The notes: generated by a model not told the origin, from the sequence alone. 64,000 bases of DNA from Brucella sp. BE17 (GCF_039545455.1 NZ_CP154468.1:310001-374000); one strand, 5' to 3'; counted from the stretch's first letter, positions 8,598-18,355 are shown. Made by a program: numbers and translations.

Positions 8598-9719
8598 ATG
8601 CAGCCGATCTGGGCCGTTGGTTTGATGACCGGGACCGTTCTTGATGGGAATATCGATGTCGCGCTTGTGAAAACCGATGGCGAGACGGTCGATATTTTTG
8701 GAACCTATGCGCTCAAGCCCTACCCTTATGGTGTGCTTGAATTGTTACAGCAGGCGCAGGCTGAGGCGCGGATATGGAATTTCGAAGGCCAGGAGCCTGA
8801 AATATTCGCTAAAGCCGAACAAGCGCTCACCGAAGCGCAATCTGTCGCTGTTATGGAACTGGTGGCGGAGAGCGGGCTTACAATGGAGGATATCGGTATT
8901 GTCGGTTTTCACGGGCAGACGGTACTGCATCGTGGTCCTCAACCGGGAAAATTCGGTGACACACGCCAGCTTGGTGACGGTAATTTAATGAGCCAGCTGC
9001 TTGGCACAAGGGTCGTCTATGACTTTCGCACAGCCGATATTCGTGCTGGCGGGCAGGGCGCGCCTTTGGCTGCAATCTATCATGCTGCTCTGTTGCGCAG
9101 CGCCGACGCAAGTGGCGACACCGCCATTCTCAATCTCGGTGGCGTTGGCAATATCACATGGTGGGATGGTTCCGATTTGCTCGTCGCATTCGATACTGGA
9201 CCGGCCAACGCGCCGATTAATGATTTTGTCAAAGCGCAAGGTCTGGGCGAGATGGACCTTGATGGGGCGCTGGCCGCACGCGGAACTGTCGATGAGGCGC
9301 GTCTCGCTGAGCTGTTAACCCATCCCTATATGACGGCCCCATTCCCCAAATCCCTTGACCGTTTCGATTTTACCGCCGCGATGGCAGATGGGCTGAATGC
9401 AGAAGATGGTGCGGCAACATTGACGGCATTCACAACCGCAGCCGTAGGCAAGGCACTCGACCTTTTACCAAAACGCCCCAAGCGGCTCGCCGTATCTGGC
9501 GGCGGGCGCCATAATCCGACAATCATGCGCATGCTGGTCGAGCGCGCCGGTGTGGAACTGGTGCCGGTCGAATCGCTGGGTTGGCGAGGGGATGCAGTTG
9601 AAGCTGAATGTTTTGCGTTTCTTGCCGTGCGGGCTTTGCGGGGGCTGCCGATCAGTTTTCCAAGCACGACGGGGGTGCCCGCACCGATGAGCGGTGGGAT
9701 GCTGGCCGAACCGCGATAG
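8598..9719 (+). CDS. anmK: Anhydro-N-acetylmuramic acid kinase
   Basis: This 373-residue cytosolic kinase opens and phosphorylates 1,6-anhydro-MurNAc to MurNAc-6-phosphate during peptidoglycan recycling. The N-terminal ATP-binding signature [10 protein letters not shown] (residues 8-17) is the alphaproteobacterial form of the usual GLMSGTSLDG. Further family blocks are [31 protein letters not shown] and SGGGRHNPT. The length is normal. A GGAGCA site precedes the ATG. The gene converges with the small RNA gene. Confidence 0.95.
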   Translation: MQPIWAVGLMTGTVLDGNIDVALVKTDGETVDIFGTYALKPYPYGVLELLQQAQAEARIWNFEGQEPEIFAKAEQALTEAQSVAVMELVAESGLTMEDIGIVGFHGQTVLHRGPQPGKFGDTRQLGDGNLMSQLLGTRVVYDFRTADIRAGGQGAPLAAIYHAALLRSADASGDTAILNLGGVGNITWWDGSDLLVAFDTGPANAPINDFVKAQGLGEMDLDGALAARGTVDEARLAELLTHPYMTAPFPKSLDRFDFTAAMADGLNAEDGAATLTAFTTAAVGKALDLLPKRPKRLAVSGGGRHNPTIMRMLVERAGVELVPVESLGWRGDAVEAECFAFLAVRALRGLPISFPSTTGVPAPMSGGMLAEPR

Positions 9720-9748
9720 GTTTTATTTTAAAACGGAATTGCAGACAG

Positions 9749-9864
9749 CAAAACGCCCGCAGCGATGGGAGGAGGAGTTCGCTGCGGGCGGATTGATAAA
9801 GCGCGACTGGGAGGAGGAGTGCCGCGCTTTGCGTCCGGTTTTTGGGAGGAGGAGTAAACCGGAC
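9749..9864 (-). ncRNA. Triple-hairpin small RNA with anti-Shine-Dalgarno loops (cuckoo/CcsR type)
   Basis: On the minus strand three adjacent hairpins have unrelated stems but the same loop, ACUCCUCCUCCC. The stems are 9833-9841 with 9856-9864 (9 bp), 9798-9805 with 9823-9830 (8 bp) and 9754-9765 with 9779-9790 (12 bp). The last stem is followed by UUUU and acts as an intrinsic terminator. Loop identity together with stem divergence is strong evidence for selected RNA structure. CCUCCUCCC-loop RNAs are known in alphaproteobacteria (CcsR RNAs of Rhodobacter, the cuckoo family), where they are stress-induced and usually follow a DUF1127 gene. No DUF1127 gene is visible here. The predicted length is about 115 nt. 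Confidence 0.85.
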
Positions 9865-9870
9865 GAGTTG

Positions 9871-9899
9871 TAAATAGGATCGCTGCATTGTGATTACAA
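9871..9899 (-). promoter_or_regulatory. Promoter of the triple-hairpin RNA
   Basis: Read on the minus strand, a -35 box TTGTAA (9894-9899), a 17-base spacer and a -10 box TATTTA (9871-9876) lie so that transcription would start at about 9864, exactly the first base of the first stem. This supports an independent housekeeping-type promoter. A stress sigma factor is not excluded. Confidence 0.6.
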
Positions 9900-9950
9900 C
9901 AGACGATCCTGCAACCGAGATATGCACAATTTGCAAAGCGGAAAATAAAG

Positions 9951-9983
9951 CCGCCTCAGCAGCGGTTGAACGCGCTGAGGCGG
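9951..9983 (-). terminator. Strong hairpin with T-rich tail
   Basis: Ten-base arms (CCGCCTCAGC and its complement) enclose a 13-base loop. On the minus strand the stem is followed by CTTTATTTT, so it reads as an intrinsic terminator that would insulate the small RNA gene from upstream transcription. The 90 bases just upstream on that strand hold no gene that I can support. Confidence 0.5.
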
Positions 9984-10075
9984 TAAATCGTCGCCAAAGC
10001 CCCCAATGGCGAGATATGATCTCTAATAGCATAAGTCTGACGCGAGAAAATATACCCGTTACAGCTTTTGATGGA

Positions 10076-10125
10076 AAAATCCACACTATGTTAAATTCGC
10101 AACATCGGCATGATGTGTGGATTTT
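10076..10125 (-). terminator. Long inverted repeat after the UV-repair gene
   Basis: Perfect 11-base arms (AAAATCCACAC and its complement) flank a 28-base loop that itself contains a small ATGTT/AACAT repeat, giving a stacked stem-loop. It lies about 70 bases after the glycosylase stop and is flanked by A/T runs on both strands, so it could terminate in either direction. Confidence 0.5.
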
Positions 10126-10195
10126 AAGGACATGTGTTTCAGTTAAATTCTTTAAAAAACAGTTTGTTATCTCGTAGCCAGTTGCAGAGTGTTCC

Positions 10196-10573
10196 TTATC
10201 CGCCGAGGCGTTCAGCGATCCGCGTCCTGTTGACTGCCATGGCCTCCTTTGAAGGTTCCCAATCACAACACCACTCCGGCGCAAAGCCGAGGAGGAGTTC
10301 GTGCGTCATTGTGAACTGTGGCGCGTATCCTCTGGCTCTCATTTCTGCCACCAGTGCAGCCTGCCTTTTCGCCAAGTAGCCAAGGCGTGGGTAGAAAAAG
10401 CGCACATGGCCAGTTCCAAGCGTATAAGCGGAAGGATTGCGGGAATCGTCCGGCGTTTCGCCACGGGCAATGGCCGCGCGCACCAGTGCGAAAACCCGCG
10501 GCAGTTCACGATATTCCGCGACAAGATGCGGACCAGTCAATTCTGATGGCGGAATGCAGTTTATGCGCGTCAA
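10196..10573 (-). CDS. Pyrimidine-dimer DNA glycosylase / endonuclease V (T4 DenV-like)
   Basis: This 125-residue repair enzyme removes UV-induced cyclobutane dimers and nicks the abasic site. The start MTRIN matches T4 endonuclease V, giving the N-terminal Thr2 nucleophile after Met removal. The catalytic Glu23 and flanking Arg22/Arg26 lie in AEYRELPRVF, His16 is present, and GTGHVRFFYPRL matches the phage GAGHVTFFY block. It ends about a dozen residues earlier than the phage enzyme and lacks its aromatic C-terminal WYKY segment. It is a single gene with its own downstream hairpin. Family assignment is strong; the lost tail could alter dimer binding. Confidence 0.9.
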   Translation of the reverse strand: MTRINCIPPSELTGPHLVAEYRELPRVFALVRAAIARGETPDDSRNPSAYTLGTGHVRFFYPRLGYLAKRQAALVAEMRARGYAPQFTMTHELLLGFAPEWCCDWEPSKEAMAVNRTRIAERLGG

Positions 10574-10722
10574 TTTCGATGCTCGCTATGCTGGAAACAA
10601 ATGATTTGAACTGTGTAAAAAGGAGCAATCAGCTATTCCCCAGTTTTTTCACATTCCGTATGTCCTGCTATTCCACAGGGATTATAAAATCTATCGCTCA
10701 TTTTCGCTTTTTTCCGATCTAT

Positions 10723-10775
10723 CCCCAAATCCATCTATTGACGAGTTTTTAACTTCGTCTACCATATCTTGTGTA
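10723..10775 (+). promoter_or_regulatory. nrd promoter with possible NrdR boxes
   Basis: A -35 box TTGACG (10738-10743), a 16-base spacer and TACCAT (10760-10765) place the transcript start at about 10772, the first base of the riboswitch P1 stem. ACCATATCTTGTGT (10761-10774) resembles the NrdR box in inverted orientation, and CCCCAAATCCATCTATTG just upstream is a weaker candidate. Promoter moderately sure, NrdR sites tentative. Confidence 0.4.
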
Positions 10776-10962
10776 TGAGGTTCTCTCGATTCGCAATCGA
10801 GGGCTAAGACGGGAATTCGGTGCGTTTCATCTGTCAGGGTGAAGCAAAGCCGAAGCTGCCCCCGCAACTGTAAGCGGTGAGTTCTGTCCATCATGTCACT
10901 GGCGAAAGCCGGGAAGACGGGCGAGAACGTTGATCCGCAAGCCAGGAGACCTGCCTCTTACA
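10772..10962 (+). promoter_or_regulatory. Cobalamin (AdoCbl) riboswitch
   Basis: The B12 box AGCCAGGAGACCTGCC is present at 10940-10955, preceded by the conserved core segments GGGAATTCGGTG, GCCCCCGCAACTGTAAGCGG (spanning 10857-10880), CACTGGCGAAAGCCGGGAAG and GCGAG. A P1 stem pairs 10772-10780 with 10954-10962. The element lies on the sense strand about 275 bases before nrdH. In known cases cobalamin binding lowers expression of the downstream B12-independent genes. The 275-base region after it holds further G/C-rich inverted segments that may form the expression platform. Confidence 0.93.
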
Positions 10963-11236
10963 AGTACGTCCACGGGCGGGGTGTCCGGCTGGCGCGCAAT
11001 TTTATGGCAAGGTTCCTTGCCGGTTGCAGCCCCGATTTCCCGCTCACAGCTTCGGGGTGAAGTCCATGTTCAGACAGTTCAGTTTCAGTCGTTACGGCTT
11101 TTCCATCAGGGAATAGTATTTGTTCATCGCGCAGGTCTGACCTGCGTTGATCGATCCCCCATTGCATGTCTCTTGCCGCGCATCGTCAAGCTGCGCGAAC
11201 GATCCTTTGTGTGCCGTCCAAATCAGTGAGGAAAAA

Positions 11237-11458
11237 ATGAATATCACCGTCTACAGCAAGCCCGCCTGCGTCCAGTGCACTGCTACCACGCGCGCGCTTG
11301 ATCGTCAGGGTGTCGATTATGAAGTTGTCGATATCTCCGTTGATGCAGACGCTTTCGATCTCGTACACGGTATGGGCTACCGGCAGGTTCCGGTCGTCGT
11401 TGCCGGTGAAGCGCATTGGGCTGGTTTCCGACCCGACATGATCAGCGCGCTCGCCTGA
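11237..11458 (+). CDS. nrdH: Glutaredoxin-like protein NrdH
   Basis: This 73-residue cytosolic redoxin reduces the class Ib ribonucleotide reductase. The active-site CVQC is at residues 11-14, and the C-terminal GYRQVPVV and WAGFRPDMI blocks are typical of NrdH. The ATG at 11237 has a GAGGA site; longer upstream reading frames run into the riboswitch leader and are not needed. It is the first gene of nrdHIEF. Confidence 0.95.
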   Translation: MNITVYSKPACVQCTATTRALDRQGVDYEVVDISVDADAFDLVHGMGYRQVPVVVAGEAHWAGFRPDMISALA

Positions 11459-11469
11459 GAGACATGCTC

Positions 11470-11877
11470 ATGAGCCTGCTCGTCTATTTCTCCAGCCGAT
11501 CCGGCAACACGCATCGCTTTGTGGAGCGGCTTGGGATGCGGACCGACCGCATTCCAATGGAGGTGGCGAGCGCTTTGAACGTGAATGAGCCTTTTGTGCT
11601 TGTCACGCCGACTTATGGTGGCGGTGGCACCAAGGGCGCAGTACCCAAGCCTGTCATTCGTTTTTTGAACGATGTGGGCAATCGCTCTCTCATTCGCGGC
11701 GTGATCGCCGCGGGCAACAGCAATTTCGGCGCGGCTTTTGGCATCGCTGGCAACATTATTTCCGCCAAATGTCAGGTTCCCTATCTCTATCGCTTTGAGC
11801 TTCTGGGAACAGACGAGGACCTTGGCAATGTCAGAAACGGGATGGAACGATTTTGGACACGGCAGATACAACCCTGA
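11470..11877 (+). CDS. nrdI: Flavodoxin-like protein NrdI
   Basis: This 135-residue flavoprotein supplies the oxidant that assembles the dimanganese-tyrosyl radical cofactor of NrdF. The FMN phosphate loop [14 protein letters not shown] lies at residues 8-21, followed by TPTYGGGG and a C-terminal TDEDLGNV block. An ATG two codons upstream (11464) is equally possible; 11470 gives the common start MSLLVYF. The gene starts 11 bases after nrdH and overlaps nrdE by 25 bases, indicating tight coupling. Confidence 0.93.
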   Translation: MSLLVYFSSRSGNTHRFVERLGMRTDRIPMEVASALNVNEPFVLVTPTYGGGGTKGAVPKPVIRFLNDVGNRSLIRGVIAAGNSNFGAAFGIAGNIISAKCQVPYLYRFELLGTDEDLGNVRNGMERFWTRQIQP

Positions 11878-14072
11878 TCCGCGAGCACGAGGCGGAGCCA
11901 TTGGCGCTTGATGCGCCGGAACCCGCATCCACGCGCAGCAGCAAGCCGATACAATCCTTCGAGGGAATGGATTATCACGCGCTCAACGCAATGCTGAACC
12001 TCTATGACGATGAGGGGAAAATTCAACTCGATTGCGACCGGCAGGCCGCACGTCAATATTTTCTCCAGCACGTCAACCAGAACACGGTGTTCTTTCACAA
12101 TCTACGTGAGAAGCTCGATTATCTGGTAAGTGAAAACTATTACGAAACGGAGGTGCTGGACCAGTATTCCTTCAATTTCGTGCGCGACCTGTTCGATGAG
12201 GCTTATGCGAAGAAATTTCGCTTCCCGACCTTCCTTGGCGCGTTCAAATATTACACCAGCTATACGCTGAAAACGTTCGACGGAAAGCGCTATCTGGAGC
12301 GCTACGAGGATCGTGTCTGCATGGTGGCGCTGACGCTTGCGCGCGGCAATGAGCAACATGCGCGCGAGATGGTCGATGAGATTATTTCAGGCCGCTATCA
12401 GCCCGCGACGCCGACTTTCCTCAATGCCGGCAAGAAACAGCGCGGCGAACTGGTGTCCTGTTTTCTGCTGCGCGTCGAAGACAATATGGAATCCATTGGT
12501 CGTTCGATCAATTCTGCCTTGCAACTCTCCAAGCGCGGTGGTGGCGTGGCGTTGAGCCTCACCAATATCCGCGAAGCGGGCGCTCCCATCAAGCAGATCC
12601 AGAACCAGTCCTCGGGCATCATCCCGGTGATGAAGCTTCTCGAAGACAGTTTTTCATATGCTAACCAGCTTGGTGCACGTCAGGGCGCGGGCGCAGTTTA
12701 TCTGCATGCGCATCACCCCGACATCATGCGTTTTCTTGATACTAAGCGCGAGAACGCGGATGAGAAAATCCGTATCAAGACGCTTTCACTCGGCGTAGTG
12801 ATCCCCGATATTACCTTTGAACTCGCGAAAAATGACGAGGATATGTACCTGTTCTCGCCTTATGACGTAGAACGGGTCTATGGTGTGCCGTTGACCGAGA
12901 TTTCGGTTACGGAAAAATATCGCGAGATGGTCGATGACGCGCGTATTCACAAAAAGAAGATCAAAGCTCGCGAGTTCTTTCAGATATTGGCCGAAATCCA
13001 GTTTGAATCCGGCTATCCCTACATCATGTTCGAAGACACTGTGAACCGCGCCAACCCGATTGACGGGCGTGTCACAATGAGCAATCTCTGCTCGGAAATC
13101 CTGCAGGTCAGTGAAGAAAGCCGTTTCAACGATGACCTTTCCTATGAATATTTGGGCAAGGACATTTCCTGTAATCTCGGCTCGCTCAATATTGCAGCTG
13201 CGATGGACAGCCCTGACTTCGGCAAGACCATCGAAACCTCGATCCGCGCACTGACCGCCGTTTCCGATATGAGCTATATCGGCTCTGTTCCATCGGTTGC
13301 GCGTGGCAATGACGAAAGCCATGCCATTGGTCTTGGGCAGATGAACCTGCACGGCTATCTTGCCCGCGAACGGATTTTCTATGGTTCGGAAGAAGGCGTC
13401 GATTTCACCAATATCTATTTTTATACGGTGACCTATCACGCCATCCGCGCCTCCAATCGCCTTGCGATCGAAACGGGTCGCAGCTTCAAGGGATTTGAGA
13501 AGTCGAAATATGCAACGGGCGACTATTTCGACAAATATACCGATCAGCTCTGGGAACCAACGACCGAAAAAGTACGTGAGATCTTTGAGACTGCCGGCAT
13601 TACCATTCCGACGCAAGAAGATTGGGCCGCGCTCAAAGAATCCGTAATGGAGGGCGGGCTTTATAACCAGAACCTGCAGGCCGTGCCGCCGACCGGCTCG
13701 ATCTCCTATATCAACCATTCGACCTCCTCGATCCATCCAATCGTCTCAAAGATTGAAATCCGTAAAGAAGGCAAGATCGGTCGCGTCTATTATCCGGCGG
13801 CTTTCATGACCAACGACAATCTCGATTATTATCAAGATGCCTACGAGATTGGCCCGGAGAAGATCATCGATACCTATGCGGCTGCAACGCAGCATGTTGA
13901 TCAGGGCCTGTCGCTCACGCTGTTCTTCCGCGATACCGCGACCACACGCGACATCAATCGTGCGCAGATCTATGCGTGGAAAAAGGGCATCAAGACCATC
14001 TATTATATCCGCCTGCGCCAGATGGCGCTGTCCGGCACGGAAGTGCAGGGCTGTGTTTCCTGCGCGTTGTGA
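11853..14072 (+). CDS. nrdE: Class Ib ribonucleoside-diphosphate reductase, large subunit NrdE
   Basis: This 739-residue catalytic subunit reduces ribonucleoside diphosphates to deoxy forms. Active-site residues are visible: Cys203 in ELVSCFLL, Asn411/Cys413/Glu415 in NLCSEI, and the C-terminal redox pair Cys734/Cys737 in GCVSCAL. There is no N-terminal ATP cone, as expected for class Ib. The chosen start is a TTG inside nrdI with a GGGATGGA site; the first ATG (11967) would remove 38 residues that relatives appear to have. It forms the holoenzyme with NrdF, and the operon sits under the cobalamin riboswitch. Confidence 0.95.
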   Translation: MDTADTTLIREHEAEPLALDAPEPASTRSSKPIQSFEGMDYHALNAMLNLYDDEGKIQLDCDRQAARQYFLQHVNQNTVFFHNLREKLDYLVSENYYETEVLDQYSFNFVRDLFDEAYAKKFRFPTFLGAFKYYTSYTLKTFDGKRYLERYEDRVCMVALTLARGNEQHAREMVDEIISGRYQPATPTFLNAGKKQRGELVSCFLLRVEDNMESIGRSINSALQLSKRGGGVALSLTNIREAGAPIKQIQNQSSGIIPVMKLLEDSFSYANQLGARQGAGAVYLHAHHPDIMRFLDTKRENADEKIRIKTLSLGVVIPDITFELAKNDEDMYLFSPYDVERVYGVPLTEISVTEKYREMVDDARIHKKKIKAREFFQILAEIQFESGYPYIMFEDTVNRANPIDGRVTMSNLCSEILQVSEESRFNDDLSYEYLGKDISCNLGSLNIAAAMDSPDFGKTIETSIRALTAVSDMSYIGSVPSVARGNDESHAIGLGQMNLHGYLARERIFYGSEEGVDFTNIYFYTVTYHAIRASNRLAIETGRSFKGFEKSKYATGDYFDKYTDQLWEPTTEKVREIFETAGITIPTQEDWAALKESVMEGGLYNQNLQAVPPTGSISYINHSTSSIHPIVSKIEIRKEGKIGRVYYPAAFMTNDNLDYYQDAYEIGPEKIIDTYAAATQHVDQGLSLTLFFRDTATTRDINRAQIYAWKKGIKTIYYIRLRQMALSGTEVQGCVSCAL

Positions 14073-14084
14073 CAACAGGTTTAG

Positions 14085-15077
<993 letters not shown>

Positions 15078-15103
15078 TCGCCAATAATATAGATGATGGT
15101 GGG

Positions 15104-15134
15104 AAAGGCAGGCTTTGATTTAAAGCCTGCCTTT
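15104..15134 (+). terminator. Rho-independent terminator of nrdHIEF
   Basis: Perfect 13-base arms (AAAGGCAGGCTTT and its complement) flank the loop GATTT and are followed by a T-rich stretch, 27 bases after the nrdF stop. Confidence 0.9.
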
Positions 15135-15363
15135 CTGCTTTTATTCTGGGTGTGGACGGTTGAATTGCGATAGGAAGGGGCTATGAACTTGATGTCATTT
15201 GTCCTAGATCATTGCGTCATACGATAAGAGCGTGTCAGCCGCTGTCACTCTATAAATGTGTCAGCTGAAACCTGTCGGGTCTTGCAACGGCTGTATGCCG
15301 CGACACAAGTCGCAACGTGTATTGTCTAAAAGGCCGCTGGTTGCATTTGTTGAAAGGTATAAA

Positions 15364-16776
15364 ATGGAAAAAGCAGATATCGGAATGGTCGGTCTGGGCG
15401 TCATGGGGTCGAACCTTGCGCTCAATATTGCCGAAAAAGGCTATAAAGTAGCCGTTTATGACCGCGACGAGCCTATCCTGAAAGCCTTTCTCGAAAAGGC
15501 TGGCGATCTTATCGATAAGATTATCCCCTGCGCCACGTTCGAGGAGCTGGCCGACAATATCCGCAAGCCGCGTCCGTTCATTTTCCTCATCAAGGCCGGT
15601 GCACCGGTCGATGCCGAAACCACCCGTCTTAAAGCCCTTCTTGAGAAGGGCGACATCATGATCGATGCCGGCAATTCCGATTATCGCGATACGGTGCGTC
15701 GTCTCAAAGCACTCGGACCCAATGATCCGACATTTGTGGGTATGGGCGTTTCCGGCGGTGCCGAAGGTGCGCGTCACGGCCCTTCGATGATGGTCGGTGG
15801 CACGCCTGAAGCTTATGAGCGCATCGCTCCGGTGCTGCTGGCGGCTGCCGCCAAATACAAGGATGAGCCTTGCTGCGCATTGGTTGGTCCCGATGGTGCC
15901 GGTCATTTCGTCAAGACCATTCATAATGGTATCGAATATGCCGACATGCAGATGATTGCCGAAATCTACGGCATCCTGCGCGACGGGCTTGGCTTGTCGG
16001 CTCCGGCCATCGGCGATGTTTTCGAGAAGTGGAACAGTGGCCCGCTCGATTCCTATCTGATCGAGATTACCGCCGCAGTGCTCAAAACCACTGACGCCGA
16101 AAGCGGCAAGGCACTGGTTGACATTATTCTCGATGAAGCGGGCCAGAAGGGCACCGGGCGTTGGGCGGCGATTGAAGCCGAAACGCTGGGCGTTCCGGCC
16201 ACGGCGATTGAAGCTGCGGTTGCGGCCCGTTCCCTGTCTTCGCTCAAAGGCGAGCGCGCGGAAGCGGCAAAAGCCTATAATCCTGCTCCGCGTACGCTTG
16301 ATATCAGCGATAATACAAAATTCCTTGCCGATCTGGAACAAGCTCTGCTGGCAGGTAAAATCGCGGCTTATGCGCAAGGCTTTGCCGTGATGCAGGCCGC
16401 TTCAGAAGAGCATGGCTGGGATATACCGCTGGCCACAACGGCACGCATCTGGCGCGCCGGTTGCATCATCCGCTCGGAATTGCTCGATGACATCGCCCAT
16501 GCTTTCGAAGGCAATGAAAACCGTAACCTGCTGCTGGCGCCTGCCTTTATTGATCGCATGGGTAAGGCTTCGCAGGGCCTGCGCGATGTGGTTGCCAAGG
16601 CAGCCCTTGCCGGACTGCCGGTTCCAGCGCTTGCCTCGGCGCTTAATTATTTCGACAGCTATACCCAGCCGCTCGGTACTGCCAATCTCATTCAGGGCCA
16701 GCGCGATTTCTTCGGTTCGCATGGCTTCAAACGCATCGACAAGGATGGCGATTTCCATGGGCCTTGGAACACGTAG
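15364..16776 (+). CDS. gnd: 6-phosphogluconate dehydrogenase, decarboxylating
   Basis: This 470-residue cytosolic enzyme converts 6-phosphogluconate to ribulose-5-phosphate and CO2 and reduces NADP in the pentose phosphate pathway. The nucleotide loop GLGVMGSNLAL begins at residue 10; VGPDGAGHFVKTIHNGIEY carries the catalytic Lys, and the all-helical domain follows at normal length. The frame is open upstream to 15256 but the ATG at 15364 with GAAAGG gives the family start. It provides NADPH and pentoses, fitting beside ribonucleotide reductase, though it has its own upstream region of 286 bases. Confidence 0.96.
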   Translation: MEKADIGMVGLGVMGSNLALNIAEKGYKVAVYDRDEPILKAFLEKAGDLIDKIIPCATFEELADNIRKPRPFIFLIKAGAPVDAETTRLKALLEKGDIMIDAGNSDYRDTVRRLKALGPNDPTFVGMGVSGGAEGARHGPSMMVGGTPEAYERIAPVLLAAAAKYKDEPCCALVGPDGAGHFVKTIHNGIEYADMQMIAEIYGILRDGLGLSAPAIGDVFEKWNSGPLDSYLIEITAAVLKTTDAESGKALVDIILDEAGQKGTGRWAAIEAETLGVPATAIEAAVAARSLSSLKGERAEAAKAYNPAPRTLDISDNTKFLADLEQALLAGKIAAYAQGFAVMQAASEEHGWDIPLATTARIWRAGCIIRSELLDDIAHAFEGNENRNLLLAPAFIDRMGKASQGLRDVVAKAALAGLPVPALASALNYFDSYTQPLGTANLIQGQRDFFGSHGFKRIDKDGDFHGPWNT

Positions 16777-16806
16777 CTGAACGCATAATCCAGCAGCAAA
16801 CAAATC

Positions 16807-16831
16807 GAAGGGGCCCTTTTGGGGCCTCTTC
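16807..16831 (+). terminator. Probable terminator after gnd
   Basis: Ten-base arms (one G-T pair) flank a five-base loop 30 bases after the gnd stop. The T-tract after the stem is short. Confidence 0.5.
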
Positions 16832-16871
16832 TAAAATGTGAAGGGGTAGGGGGCACCTGCCAGCCCAGAAA

Positions 16872-17030
16872 ATGCTGATTGCTGTTGCGGATACAGGAAG
16901 CTTCACTGGAGGTGGCCAATTTTTTGTATCGCAGACGGTTTATGAGCTGGAAAGAGGACCTCTGACATTGCTCTTACCAGCACCACGAGGCATGTGCGAC
17001 CGACTGCGACTGGGCAGCCTTTCTGCATGA
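16872..17030 (+). pseudogene. Decayed LysR-type regulator N-terminus
   Basis: A 52-codon frame starts MLIAVADTGSFTGGGQFFVS and continues QTVYELERG. This matches the helix-turn-helix of LysR regulators (pattern AVAETGSFTAAAERLxVSQPAVSxxIxxLE) with a gap of several residues after SQ. It then diverges and stops, and the effector domain is absent. It marks the point where core sequence gives way to the accessory block. Functional expression is unlikely. Confidence 0.42.
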
Positions 17031-17101
17031 TGCGCTTGATCGGGCGGTCCGGACATCTGATTGCTGATAGAGCTCGATTGTCTTTTTCGGCGAGACTTGC
17101 G

Positions 17102-18016
17102 TCAGTCGAAGCTCACGCCGGTCAATTGCTGGGAGGCTTCCCAGAGGCGTTCCGCTACTTCTGTGTCCAGCGCTTTATGCGGAAGTTTTGCCTCGGTTGG
17201 GTATCCACGCACTCCGCCCATCCTATTGGGTCCATAATATCCACCGCCCCTTGCGGTCGGATTGGTTGCGGCATAAAGCGTCGGCAGCGCACCCTGCGCT
17301 GCAGGCTGGAAAGTGAACCACAGCAAACGGCGCAGCATTCCGTTGACGCTCGACCGGCCGGCACCATTGGGGATCAAATCGGTGCGGGAGACGCCGGGAT
17401 GCGCTGCAAGACTCTCGACCCCCCATCCGGCGGCCTTGCTCCGCCGGCTCAGCTCAAGGGCGAACATGAGACAAGCGAGTTTCGACTGCGCATAGACCTG
17501 CATCGGTTTGTAGCTATGACGGGCTTGAAGGTCGTCGAAGTTGATTGCGCCTTGCCTGTCTGCGATGCTGCTCACGGTCACAACGCGCGCATTCTGCCCC
17601 TTTTTCAAAAGCGGCAGCAGGTGTGCGGTAAGTGCAAAATGGCCAAGATAATTCGTGCCGAATTGCAGCTCGAATTCATCGCTGGTGACCCGACGCTCGG
17701 GCGGGGCCATCACTCCGGCATTGTTGATCAGAAGATCAAGATTATCCTGTTCCTGAGCGAGCTGTGTACCAAAGGCTTTAATGGACGCAAGGTCCGCAAG
17801 GTTCAGCTGGCCGAACCGAACTTGGGAGGAGGGGAATGCGCTCCTGATTGCTGCTACGGCTTCTGCCCCTTTTTTGGCATTTCGGCCAGCAATCACCACG
17901 CTCGCGCCGGCGCCGGCCAGTGCAAGCGCATCTTCGAATCCCAGCCCGCCAGTGCCGGTCACGACAGCCGAACGACCGCGTTGGGATGGTATGTTCTGAG
18001 CTGTCCACTTAGTCAT
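17102..18016 (-). CDS. Short-chain dehydrogenase/reductase
   Basis: This 304-residue NAD(P)-dependent oxidoreductase is of the retinol-dehydrogenase/WWOX-like SDR type. It has NNAGVM near residue 97, VSS for the catalytic Ser, and YAQSK for the Tyr/Lys pair. The N-terminal cofactor loop reads TGTGGLGFE, one residue shorter than the usual TGxxxGxG, which could affect cofactor fit. An AAGGATC site precedes the ATG. It lies alone between two decayed fragments; the AraC gene upstream on the same strand may control it. Substrate unknown. Confidence 0.85.
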   Translation of the reverse strand: MTKWTAQNIPSQRGRSAVVTGTGGLGFEDALALAGAGASVVIAGRNAKKGAEAVAAIRSAFPSSQVRFGQLNLADLASIKAFGTQLAQEQDNLDLLINNAGVMAPPERRVTSDEFELQFGTNYLGHFALTAHLLPLLKKGQNARVVTVSSIADRQGAINFDDLQARHSYKPMQVYAQSKLACLMFALELSRRSKAAGWGVESLAAHPGVSRTDLIPNGAGRSSVNGMLRRLLWFTFQPAAQGALPTLYAATNPTARGGGYYGPNRMGGVRGYPTEAKLPHKALDTEVAERLWEASQQLTGVSFD

Positions 18017-18179
18017 GTTGATCCTTGCTTTCAGAGCGATGAGCGTGACTTCATGAGAAGGTCATCTCGATAGGCCGTTTTCTACCTTGTTCATGAATGT
18101 GCGATTTCCGCTGCGAATCTCCATGCCGAAACTCTCAAAAAACTTGCCTGTTCCTACGAACCGTTATTGGGGAAGAGGT

Positions 18180-18265
18180 TGAGCTCAATGATTTTCCAAT
18201 GTCGGAAGTGATTGAGGACATCAGCAAATGCCAAAAGAGCTTTGCCCGAACCGTTGTAATGAAAG
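18180..18265 (+). pseudogene. Possible C-terminal remnant of a zinc alcohol dehydrogenase
   Basis: An open stretch encodes DFPMSEVIEDISKCQKSFAR followed by TVVM. This fits the C-terminal pattern of medium-chain dehydrogenases (PLxEVNEALxxLxxGxxxGRxVI) but nothing of the rest of the enzyme is present. It lies in the 339-base gap between the SDR and AraC genes. Weak evidence, based on one motif. Confidence 0.28.
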
Positions 18266-18355
18266 AGGAAGAGGTCGAACGAGTGGGCGCTCTGATAGCC
18301 AGTCTCGAATACCACTCTCATAGGGGAGGCGAGGGACGGTATCGAAGTACATGAC

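Noticed and set aside
9754..9864. Repeated GGGAGGAGGAG motif as a CRISPR-like or simple tandem repeat
   Set aside because: The shared motif is only the loop, the surrounding stems differ and pair with themselves, and there are only three units with no cas genes.
9652..10284. Long minus-strand open frame over the small RNA region
   Set aside because: It runs through three hairpins, two terminators and into anmK, has no supported start, and its protein is low-complexity. The RNA structure explains the conservation better.
18097..18354. Complete small gene between the SDR and AraC genes
   Set aside because: The frame has no ribosome binding site, and only its middle resembles a dehydrogenase C-terminus, so it is listed as a possible remnant rather than a gene.
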